A DNA stretch of 64,000 bases, from positions 40,438,131-40,502,130 of the forward strand of contig CM039465.1 of assembly GCA_022414725.1 (NCBI GenBank). The letters run 5' to 3'. Origin of the DNA: Microglena sp. YARC (lineage: Eukaryota > Chlorophyta > Chlorophyceae > Chlamydomonadales > Chlamydomonadaceae). Each line of letters begins with the position of its first letter. Position 1 is the first letter of the stretch. Position numbers and translations under genes: made by a program. Below, in pieces: positions 32,888 through 41,990 of this stretch. Under the pieces are notes generated by a model. That model ran no database searches, had not been told where the DNA came from, and was given only the letters and a program-made list of their open reading frames with translations.

Positions 32888-33125
32888 AATCTATATTGGT
32901 GAAGCTTGATTTTTTTAAATCGGCATAGGGCACCTTATAAAAATCAAAATCTGGTTTTACAATTATGGCATAGGGCACCATATCATATTGCAGGTGCTTC
33001 GACTGGATTTTCCGGTGTCTATCTGATGTAACTGCATATGTTGTAGATATACACAATATATGTATTTGCTATATATAGATCTATATAGATCTATATTTTG
33101 GGGCAATATAGATCTATTTGCCGCC
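32885..33125 (+). repeat. dispersed repeat family C, copy 1
   Basis: CTATATTGGTGAAGCTTGAT, then AAAATCTGGTTTTACAATTA, ATGGCATAGGGCACCATATC and TTCGACTGGATTTTCCGGTG match 54050-54215 in inverted orientation at roughly 80 percent by eye. It ends in TATAGATCTATATAGATCTA palindromic repeats. The class is unknown. Confidence 0.75.
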
Positions 33126-33462
33126 CCTAATAGTGAAATAAAGAAAGGTTTGACTCCATCTGGTTCCCAAACCCTGAGCATACGCAAATCCAAGGATTTA
33201 CGTGTTGAGCTGATGCGGTTAAGCAACTTTGTAGCATTTTTTTGTTTTCACTGGACTGTAGTCCATGGGTCTAAACTGTCTGTCCCAAAAGGCCAATAAT
33301 TAGGCACTTATGGAGAGAGATATCAAGGGGGGGGCAACTTCAAACCAAAATGACCCCATCATCAAACATTGTGGATATCATTGAGAGGATGAAGAATTCG
33401 GTCTTATTTCTTAATTTGGCCCCAGTAGAAAAAAAGTGCTGGTCCTCCAAAGTTTGGGGCCG

Positions 33463-33495
<33 letters not shown>

Positions 33496-33683
33496 ATCTG
33501 ACATTTTCAAAAAATTAGGGTACTTTTCAGGCACTTTTTTTACAGCCCTCAGAATGACATGGGAGTGGAAACTAGGGTGTTCCCCAAGTGTTCCTCTACT
33601 AAATACCAGTCCATTTATGCTATTGGGGTAGGGATCCACCACATATTATGCCCAGGGCAGAGGGGGGGGGGGGGTTTCTGGGG

Positions 33684-33733
<50 letters not shown>

Positions 33734-34329
33734 CGCCCTAAACAACACGTGTACAACGACGTACAGATCGAGACCTCATTCTTCTTTTTCCCTTCCCGTC
33801 ACTGTGCGTCTGTTTTCGTTCTGGTGACTAGTGCTAGTTGATGTTATTCGATGGACCGACAATCAAAGGGCACTCCCTGCGACAAGTGCGGTAAACAATT
33901 ATTTAATGCCCGATTGAAGCTTAGATTGATGACCTGCTTATTTAATGCCTGATTGAACCTTGGATTAAAGACCTGATTATTTAATACCTGATAATTGAAG
34001 AGTATTGAAGGTGGGAACATTAGGGGCCAAGGGGACCTGACCCCAAGCCCCACCAAACAATGTAACTTTGGTGATGATGATTTTGCTTCAATGCTTCAAA
34101 CATTCCCAATGGTCTCTAGACCAACCTCAATGGATAGGCCTTTGAAAACCCTGTAAAATGAGCATAATTAGACACCATAACACTAAGTGGTGGGTGAGAT
34201 AGTGGCTGTGCAGTGGGTTCCGGAGCCGGGGGGGGGAGGGGGGGTCTGCAGAAGGGTGCCTCAGCACTTGTGATGGGGCCTAGCACTGTTTTTTTGCCCC
34301 CCCCCTGAGATATATACATATTAAATAAT
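33126..34329. other. intronic sequence with G-runs and (CA)n, no gene seen
   Basis: G-runs at 33464-33494 and 33661-33674, (CA)n at 33695-33732, and short repeats TTATTTAATGCCTGATTGAA at 33899-33990. Nothing coding can be supported. Confidence 0.6.
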
Positions 34330-34523
34330 ATGTAAGCCATGGTAATGGTAGCGCTCGTTGAAAAGATGAAGGTGCGGGATTTTAATCCCTTCTGGTGCGT
34401 TTTAATGTCCGCGGTCGCTGTCAACCGCCATGGTAGCTTTGTCCAGGTAAAGTAGCAGCTCGTTCCCTACCGCTGGAAGACAGGGCTCCCTTAATACCAC
34501 GCCCTGCCAGGCGTTAACATAAC
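34330..34523 (+). mobile_element. tRNA-derived SINE, family A, copy 3 (diverged)
   Basis: It shares GGTCGCTGTCAACCGCCATG, then GTAGCTTTGTCCAG, and the end CCCTTAATACCACGCCCTGC, CAGGCGTTAACATAAC with the copies at 20281 and 22215. The A and B boxes have eroded, so it is probably inactive. Confidence 0.8.
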
Positions 34524-34574
34524 TCCCACCAATCCATCAGGAACAAGTGCTTATAACCTTATGATGCACAGTGT

Positions 34575-34770
34575 TTTCTTTCCAGCTACCAGCAGCAGCT
34601 TCTAGGCAGCTCCCCTAACTTGCTATCCAGCCAAACCTAACACGACCTAGTGCATCTTGAAGCTGACAAAATCAGCTGTCCAGAAGTGCAGAAACATTTA
34701 GGTGTAGTATAGTTGCTAGCTTGGGGAGCTGCCCAGAAGCTGCTAAGAAAAGCTGAAAAGAGAAGCCATG
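34575..34770. repeat. fold-back (inverted-repeat) element
   Basis: AGCAGCTTCTAGGCAGCTCC at 34589 is mirrored by GGAGCTGCCCAGAAGCTGCT at 34735, with arms of about 36 bp (roughly 30 matches) and a loop near 110 bp. One arm also matches 22678-22715. A small MITE or a hairpin-forming intron segment are both possible. Confidence 0.6.
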
Positions 34771-34903
34771 CCTGAACATAAATACATTCTATCAATTCAT
34801 CATCACGGACGCAGCACACTGATTTGTTTCTGACGACGCCTCACCATTCAGTCCCTGCATGGCGACGCATGGGTCTGGCTAAAGTAGTTATAGATGGCCC
34901 ACC

Positions 34904-34940
34904 GCCCCCCCCGGCTCCGCGCTTCGCGGGGTTCGGGGGG
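34904..34940. repeat. GC-rich palindrome
   Basis: CCCCCCGGCTCCGCG, loop CTT, then CGCGGGGTTCGGGGGG can fold into a near-perfect hairpin. It is unlike its surroundings and resembles the small GC palindromes common in some algal organelle genomes (family knowledge, not proof of origin). Confidence 0.7.
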
Positions 34941-34974
34941 CAACGCGTGACACACATAAAACAAATTATCCCAG

Positions 34975-36176
34975 CACTCACTTGAAAACAGTGACACCGC
35001 TTTCATCGGTCACCTCCTCCCAGCCATCAGGGACAGGTGCTGAAAGGGGGTAATGCCTTTGTATGTATCCCCACCACCACCACCACCACCACACACACAC
35101 ACACACACCACCAGTAACTTGAAGACAGGGACACCGATTTCACAGTACTCACTTGAAAACAGGGACTCCGCTTTCGTCGGTAACCTCCACCCAGCCATCA
35201 ACCCAATCACATCATCATTATCATCATCATCACCACCGACCACCCCACCTCACCTTGCCACCCTGCATCACAGGTAGTCACCCTACCTCGCCTTGTACTT
35301 CAAATCCTCAACTGTTGCAGGCAGTACATGGACCTCAGGGTCTCTATCCACCCTACCTCATCACTAACCTCCCTACCTTGCCTTGTACTTCAAACCCTCA
35401 ACCGGCGCAGGCAGTACATGGACCTTAGAGTCGCTAACCACCCTATCTCGCCTTATACTTCAAACGCTCAACCGGTGCAGGCATGACTTGGACCTCAGGG
35501 TATCCCAGCACTCATTTGAAAACAGTGACACAGCTTTCGTTGGTCACCTCCACCCAGCCATCAGGGACAGGTGCTGAAAGGGGGTCATGCCGTTGGTATG
35601 TACCCATTCCCCTCCCCCCGCCCCACCCACCAACCCACCCAGCCACCCCAGCACTCACTTGAAAACAGAGACACCGCTTTCGTCGGTGACCTCCACCCAG
35701 CCCTCAGGGACAGGTGCTGAAAGGGGGTAATGACGCTGTATGTACCCCCCCACACACCCCCACCCCACCCACCCCAGCACTCACTTGAACACAGGGGCAC
35801 CGCTTTCGTCCGTCATCTCCACCAGCCCTCAGGACAGGTGCTGGAAGGGGGGTTATGCCGTTGTATGTACCCCCCCCCCCCCCCACACACACACCACACA
35901 CACCACCCACCCACCACCCACCCACCCACCCCCAGCACTCACTTAAAAACAGGGACACCGCTTTTGTCGGTCACCTCCACCCAGCCATCAGGGACAGGTG
36001 CTGAAAGGGGTTATGCCGTTGTATGTACCCCTCCCCCCTCCCCACCCACCCACCCACCCACCACCATACACACACACCAGCACTCACTTGAAAACAGGGA
36101 CACCGCTTTTGTCGGTCACCTCCACCCAGCCATCAGGGACAGGTGCTGACAGGGGTTATGCCGTTGTATGTACCCC

Positions 36177-36239
<63 letters not shown>

Positions 36240-36282
36240 GCACACACACCACCACCACCCCCACACACACACCAGCACTCAC
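34975..36282 (-). repeat. about six tandem copies of the WW2a exon 3' half and donor
   Basis: Copies near 34979-35040, 35150-35200, 35512-35575, 35655-35720, 35785-35845, 35938-36005 and 36082-36150 repeat the exon end: APVPDGWVEVTDESGVPVF, with its CAAGTGAGTG donor. Each is preceded (on the minus strand) by CCCCTTTCAG. Splicing from the true exon into a copy would meet TGA at once, so they are probably not used in series. A 44-base C-run lies at 36178-36225 and CCACCACCCACC repeats separate the copies. Confidence 0.9.
35285..35510 (+). repeat. three inverted copies of the WW1b exon acceptor edge
   Basis: CCTCAACCGGCGCAGGCAGT, then ACATGGACCTCAGGGTC, occurs three times with a ~70-75-bp period on the plus strand. 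It is the acceptor edge of the exon at 40287, which is on the minus strand. An inverted transposition of the repeated edge within the gene is the simplest reading. Confidence 0.85.
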
Positions 36283-36422
36283 TTGAAAACAGGTACACCG
36301 CTTTCGTCCGTCACCTCCACCCAGCCATCAGGGACAGGTGCTGAAAGAGCCATCTGACCCACTTCCCTCACATAGGGGTCTTCGTCAGGACCCACACCCA
36401 AGTAGGCGCACATGTCATCCAG
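36283..36422 (-). CDS. WW2 module, first half exon (WW-kinesin gene)
   Basis: A 140-base exon with acceptor CGCCCCCCAG and donor TTTTCAA|GTGAGT, entering in phase 0 and leaving in phase 2. It encodes LDDMCAYLGVGPDEDPYVRE, then VGQMALSAPVPDGWVEVTDE. In CEP164 proteins the WW domain is preceded by the same layout: a short helix, YAxxxGIDP, an EPxL helix, then APLPxxW. The first WW Trp (GW) is present, and strands 2-3 come from the exon at 29490. WW domains bind proline-rich partners; in CEP164 this module acts at centriole distal appendages. That role here is inference. Confidence 0.82.
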
Positions 36423-37760
36423 CTGGGGGCGTTGGAGAAAGAGGGTGTCAGATGGTCGGTTAATGTGGTGTAGGGTTTAGGGTTTAGGGCTTAGGTAGGC
36501 GCTCATGTCTTCCAGCTGTGGGGCATTGGAGAAAGAGGGTTTCAGGTGGTCAGTGAATGTGGTGCAGGGTTTAGGGTTTAGGGTTCAGGGTTTAGGAAGG
36601 CGCACATGACATCCAGCTGTGGGGCATTGGAGAATGAGGGTGTCAGGTGGTCAGTAAATGTTGTGTAAGTTTTAGGGTTTAGGGCTTAGGTAGGCGCACA
36701 TGTCATGCAGCTATGGGGCTTTGGAGAACAACGGTGTTAGGTGGTCAGTGAATGTGGTTTAGGGTTTAAAGTTTAAGGTTTGGGGCTTAGACAGGCGTGC
36801 ATGTCATCCAGCTGTGGGGCGTTGGAAAAAGAAGGTGTCAGGTGGTCAGTGAATGAGCTTTAGGGTTTAGGGTTTGGGTAGGCGCACATGTCATCCAGCT
36901 GTGGGGCATTGGAGAAAGAGGGTGTCAGGTGGTCAGTGAATTTGGTGTAGGTTCTAGGGTTTAGATTTTAGGTAGGCGCACATGTCATCCAGCTGAGAAA
37001 CATTGGAGAAAGAGGGTGTCAGGTTGTCAGTGAATGTGGTGTAGGGTTTAATGTTTGGGGCTTAGGTAGGCGCACATGTCATCCAGCTGTGGGGCGTTGG
37101 AGAAAGAAGGTGTCAGGTGGTCAGTGAGTGTGGTGTAGGTTTTAGGTTTTAGGTTTTACTGTTTAAGGTTCAGGGTTTAGGGTTTGTGTAAGCGCACATG
37201 CCATCCAGCTGTGGGGCGTTGGAGAACAACAGTGTCAGGTTGTCAGTGAATGTGGTGTAGGGCTTAGGACTTAGGGCTTAGGCAGGCGCACATGGCATCC
37301 AGCTGTGAGACGTTGGAGAAAGAGGGTGTCAGGTGGTCGGTGAATGTGGTGTTGGGTTTAGGGCTTAGGGCTTAGGCAGGCGCACATGGCATCCAGCTGT
37401 GAGACGTTGGAGAACGAGGGTGCCAGGTGGTCGGTGAATGTGGCGTAGGGTTTAGGGCTTAGGGCTTACGCAGGCGCACATGACATCCAGCTGCGAGACG
37501 TTGGAGAACGAGGGTGTCAGGTGGTCGGTGAATGTGGCGTAGGTTTTAGGTTTTAGGTTTTACGGTTTTAGGTTTAGAGTTTGGGTAGGCGCACAGGACA
37601 TGTAGCTGTGAGATATTGGAGAAAGAGGGTTTCAGGTGGTCAGTGAATGCGGTATAAGATTTAAAGTTTAGGGTTTGGGTAGGTGCACAGGACTACTAGC
37701 TGTGAGACATGGAGAAAGTGGGTCTCAGGTGGTCAGAGAATGTTGAAGCTCACGGGGGCA
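36423..37760. repeat. 13-14 tandem copies of the WW2a acceptor edge with TTTAGGG motifs
   Basis: Units of about 93-120 bp each contain GTAGGCGCACATGTCATCCA, then GCTGTGGGGCGTTGGAGAAA: the first ~20 exon bases (LDDMCAY) plus its acceptor. After AGTGAATGTGGTGTAGGG follow one to four plant telomere-like TTTAGGG or CTTAGGG words. Several copies keep an intact CCCCACAG acceptor in the sense orientation, so alternative 3' splice sites abound. Confidence 0.93.
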
Positions 37761-37860
37761 GACAAGTACGGTGGGTCCAAGTGGCAGTAAAACAGGAGGG
37801 GCCAATGGGTTGGAGAATGAGGGGGACCGGGGGATGAGAGTACGGGGGGGAGCAAATGAA

Positions 37861-38500
37861 GCGAAAAAACAAGTAGGCGCACATCTCATACAATTGTTTA
37901 ACGTTGGACAAACATCACATACAATTGTTTAACATGGACAAACATACCATGCAATTGTTTAACGTTGGACAAATATCCCATACAATTGTTTAATGTCGGA
38001 CAAACATCCCATGCAAATGTTTAACATGGACAAACCTCCCAAACAATTGTTTAACATGGACAAACATCGCATGCAATTGTTTAACGTTGGACAAACATCC
38101 CATGCAATTGTTTAACATGGACAACGTCCCATGCAAATGTTTAACGTTGGACAAATATCCCATGCAATTGTTTAACATGGACAAATATCCCATGCAATTG
38201 TTTAACATGGACAAACCTCCCAAACAATTGTTTAACATGGACAAACATCCCATGCAATTGTTTAACATGGACAAACATCCCAAACAATTGTTTAACATGG
38301 ACAAACATCCCATGCAATTGTTTAACATGGACAAATATCCCATGCAATTGTTTAACATGGACAAACATCCCATGCAATTGTTTAACATGGACAAACATCC
38401 CATGCAATTGTTTAACATGGACAAACCTCCCAAACAATTGTTTAACATGGACAAACATCCCATGCAATTGTTTAACGTTGGACAAAGAGGGTGTTGGAGA
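37861..38500. repeat. 30-bp minisatellite, about 21 copies
   Basis: Unit CAAACATCCCATGCAATTGT, then TTAACATGGA. The first and last units are joined to GTAGGCGCACAT and to GGACAAAGAGGGTGT, the flanks of the WW2a-edge repeat, so the array arose inside one such unit. Period 30 leaves all frames open (MDKHPMQLFN on plus, HVKQLHGMFV on minus). No coding claim is made. Confidence 0.93.
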
Positions 38501-38565
38501 GTCCCTGATATACGTAAACACTATCCTGATAACTCAATCTTGGTAACTCAATCGTAGGAACAAAA

Positions 38566-39905
38566 TTCGAGGCCTGGGCACCTAGTGACCTGGTGGGTGA
38601 ATTCGTGGCCTGGGCACCTAGTGACCTGGTGGGTGAATTCGTGGCCTGGGCACCTAGTGACCTGGTGGGTGAATTCGTGGCCTGGGCACCTAGTGACCTG
38701 GTGGGTGAATTCGTGGCCTGGGCACCTGGCGATCTGGTGAGTGAATTCGTGGCCTGGGCACCTAGTGACCTGGTGAGTGAATTCGTGGCCTGGGCACCTA
38801 GTGACCTGGTGGGTGAATTCGTGGCCTGTGCACCTAGTGACCTGGTGGGTGAATTCGTGGCCTGGGCACCTAGTGACCTGGTGAGTGAATTCGTGGCCTG
38901 GGCACCTAGTGACCTGGTGGGTGAATTCGTGGCCTGGGCACCGAGTGACCTGGTGAGTGAATTCGTGGCCTGGGCACGTAGTGACCTGGTGAGTGAATTC
39001 GTGGCCTGGGCACCTAGTGACCTGGTGGGTGAATTCGTGGCCTGGGCACCTAGTGACCTGGTGGGTGAATTCGTGGCCTGGGCACCTAGTGACCTGGTGG
39101 GTGAATTCGTGGCCTGGGCACCTAGTGACCTGGTGGGTGAATTCGTGGCCTGGGCACCTAGTGACCTGGTGGGTGAATTCGTGGCCTGGGCACCTGGCGA
39201 TCTGGTGGGTGAATTCGTGGCCTGGGCACCTGGTGACCTGGTGAGTGAATTCGTGGCCTGGGCACCTAGTGACCTGGTGGGTGAATTCGTGGCCTGGGCA
39301 CCTAGTGACCTGGTGGGTGAATTCGTGGCCTGGGCACCTGGCGATCTTGTGAGTGAATTCGTGGCCTGTGCACCTGGTTACCTGGTGAGTGAATTCGTGG
39401 CCTGGGCACCTAGTGACCTGGTGGGTGAATTCGTGGCCTGGGCACCTAGTGACCTGGTGGGTGAATTCGTGGCCTGGGCACCTGGCGATCTGGTGAGTGA
39501 ATTCGTTGCCTGTGCACCTGGTGACCTGGTGAGTGAATTCGTGGCCTGGGCACCTAGTGACCTGGTGGGTGAATTTGTGGCCTGGGCACCTAGTGACCTG
39601 GTGAGTGAATTCGTGGCCTGGGCACGTAGTGACCTGGTGAGTGAATTCGTGGCCTGGGCACGTAGTGACCTGGTGAGTGAATTCGTGGCCTGGGCACCTA
39701 GTGACCTGGTGAGTGAATTTGTGGCCTGGGCACCTAGTGACCTGGTGAGTGAATTCGTTGCCTGTGCACCTGGTGACCTGGTGGGTGAATTCATAGCCTG
39801 GGCACCTGGTGACCTGGTGAGTGAATTCATGGCCTGGGCACCTGGTGACCTGGTGAGTGAATTCGTGGCCTGGGCACCTGGTGACCTGGTGAGTGAGCTG
39901 CGCGA
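38566..39905. repeat. 36-bp minisatellite, about 37 copies
   Basis: Unit GGTGAATTCGTGGCCTGGGC, then ACCTAGTGACCTGGTG, with an EcoRI site in nearly every copy. A 471-codon plus-strand frame (38593-40008) reads GEFVAWAPSDLV repeats and ends in ELRDALAKHLKSLNI plus a short Cys-containing tail. It starts inside the repeat, has no upstream non-repeat coding part, and the minus strand is equally open, so I do not call it a gene. Confidence 0.92.
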
Positions 39906-40014
39906 TGCTCTAGCCAAGCACCTGAAATCCTTAAACATTATCAGGCACGCACGATGTTCATGCCAAGCATCTGAAATCTGTAAACATTTTCCACATATGG
40001 GAGCTTGATGGACC

Positions 40015-40142
40015 TAAAACGCTAACCTCATGAGGTTGGGGCGGTTAGGGCGGTTGGGGCGGTTGGGCCACCTTCAACACTCACCTCATGAGGTTGGGGC
40101 GGTTAGGGCAGTTTGGGCAGTTGGGCCACCTACAACACTCAC
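40015..40142 (-). repeat. three tandem copies of the WW1b donor edge
   Basis: ACTCACCTCATGAGGTTGGG, then GCGGT, is the last exon bases and GTGAGT donor of the exon at 40143 on the minus strand. It recurs near 40080 and 40025 with a ~60-bp period. Confidence 0.88.
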
Positions 40143-40287
40143 CTCATGAGGTTGGGGCGGTCGGACAGACTCTGACTTGATCAGCTTTTGGTATCCGCCT
40201 CCCTCCCCCATGAATACTGCGCCACGGTAGTACGCGACTAAGGGGTGCTCAAATTGGATCTCTCCTGAGTTGAGGTCCAGGTACTGC
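40143..40287 (-). CDS. WW1 module, second half exon (WW-kinesin gene)
   Basis: A 145-base exon with acceptor CAACCGGCGCAG and donor CTCATGAG|GTGAGT. It encodes QYLDLNSGEIQFEHPLVAYY, then RGAVFMGEGGGYQKLIKS. The pattern YxxxxSGExQxxHPxxxYY matches strands 2-3 and the trailing helix of a CEP164-like WW domain, with Phe where the second Trp is expected. It leaves in phase 0, as the LDDMCAY exon requires. The first half of this WW domain was not found. An alternative acceptor four bases downstream (start 40283) also keeps the frame. Confidence 0.72.
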
Positions 40288-40514
40288 CTGCGCCGGTTGA
40301 GGATTTGATGTGCAAGGCGGGGTGATTAGCAATGAGGTGGGGTGGTTATCGACCCTGAGGTCCATGTACTGCCTGCGCCGGTTGAGGGTTTGAAGTACAA
40401 GGCGGGTTTGGGTGGTTAGCGACCCTGAGGTCCATGTACTGCCTGCGCCGGTTGGGTTTTAAAGTACAAGGCGGGATCGGTAGCGTGGTTAGCGAACCAG
40501 AGGTCCAAGTACTG
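40288..40514 (-). repeat. three tandem copies of the WW1b acceptor edge
   Basis: GAGGTCCATGTACTGCCTGC, then GCCGGTTGAGG, recurs near 40358, 40428 and (partly) 40500, each followed by TGAAGTACAAGGCGGG. They are sense-strand decoy acceptors. The same unit occurs inverted at 35285-35510. Confidence 0.88.
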
Positions 40515-40640
40515 CCTGCCTGTTTTTAGCCCCTCCTAATTCCAAGGTTGGGCAAGTCCATTTAGCCTAGTTGGCTAACTCCCAGACTGTAACAAACAAA
40601 CAAACAACATGGGTTGATTGCCACTTTTTTCTTCCATCAA
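40515..40640 (+). mobile_element. short interspersed element, family B, truncated copy 6
   Basis: Only the 3' part is present: TTAGCCCCTCCTAATTCC, GGGCAAGTCCATTTAGCC, CAGACTGTAAC, ending in an (ACAA)n-like tail instead of (ATAC)n. Confidence 0.7.
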
Positions 40641-41238
40641 CCCTCGGCCGTTGAGAGCATCAAACTAATATACACATCATTCATTTGGTTTCAATGTTAC
40701 TGTCTTGAGTTCTCAGGTAGTGCTGTCTTTCTTCCAAATGATTTATTTTCCCTGTTGCTATCTTTAGTTTGCAGGTAGTGCCCATTGCCCAATCCACATC
40801 CACCTCCACCCTTCTTCCCTTTGGAGCGCCAACCACATACATCATTCAAGAGCGCCAAATCCATCATCATCATAACAACCATTATCAGCATCACATCCAT
40901 CATCATCATCACATCCACCACCTACCTTCTGCCCTTTGGAGCGCCAAACTCATTTATCATTTGAGAGCGTCAAATCCATCATCAACATCACAAACATCTC
41001 CATCATCATCATCACATCCACCACCTACCTTCTGCCCTTTGGAGCTCCAAACTCATCTATCATTTGAGAGCGTCAAATCCATCATCATCATCACAACCAT
41101 CATCATCATCACATCCACCACCTACCTTCTGCCCTTCGGAGCGTATAACTCATAGATCATTTTGGAGCGTCAAATCCATCATCATCATCACAACCATCAT
41201 CATCACGACCATCATCATCATCATCATCACAACCATCA

Positions 41239-41284
<46 letters not shown>

Positions 41285-41288
41285 CAAC

Positions 41289-41326
<38 letters not shown>

Positions 41327-41990
41327 CAACCATCATCATCATCATCATCATCACATCCATTATCATCATCACAACCATCATCATCATCATCACATCCACC
41401 ACCTTCCTTCTGCCCTTTGGAGGGTCCAACTCATAGATCCTTCATTTGGTTTCCCTGTTGCAGCTGCTGACTATCTTTAGTTCACATGTAGTGCCCATCG
41501 CCAATGTGTACTGCCCATCACCTACCCTCTGCTCTTCGGAGCGTCAAACTCACAGATCCTTCCTTTAATTATTTGTTTTCCCTGTTGCTATCTTCAGTTT
41601 GTATGCAGTGCCCATTGCCCATCCTTTTCTGCTAATGGCCTTCATTCTGCTCTTCAGAGTGTCTCATATAGTCATATATATAAAATATCATAGATCCTTA
41701 ATTTATTTTCTCATTTAGCTGCCTTCACGTTGCATGCCGTGATCATTGCCCATCTTTTCTGCTAATGGCCTTCCTTCTGCTCTTCAGAGTGTCTCATATA
41801 AATAAAATATCATCGATCCTTATTTTATTTTCACATTTAGCTGCCTTCACGTTGCATGCCGTGATCATTGCCCATCTTATCTGCTAATGGCCTTCCTTCT
41901 GCTCTTCAGAGCGTCTCAAATATATATAATGGCTTAGATCTTTAATTTGTTTTCTCATGCTGCTGCCTTGACTTTGCAGGAAGTGCCCAT
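40641..41990. repeat. tandem repeats with (ATC)n and GCCCATTGCCC / CCTTCTGCCCTTTGGAGCG edges
   Basis: Units of 115-130 bp carry AGTGCCCATTGCCCATC, then CTTCTGCCCTTTGGAGCGTC. On the minus strand the latter reads GCTCCAAAGGGCAGAAG|GTAGGTGG, a good donor, and the former a possible exon start. At least five of each are present. (ATC)n expansions lie at 40858-40915, 40975-41015, 41076-41112 and 41172-41395. They probably mark a further upstream exon, whose frame (SKGQK or RRSEEQK at the end) I could not close. Confidence 0.7.

Noticed and set aside
36423..37760. A chromosome end or internal telomere array
   Set aside because: TTTAGGG words occur only one to four at a time inside a larger exon-edge unit, flanked by gene exons on both sides.
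38087..38500. CRISPR array
   Set aside because: The 30-bp repeats are directly contiguous with no unique spacers, and the sequence is eukaryotic.
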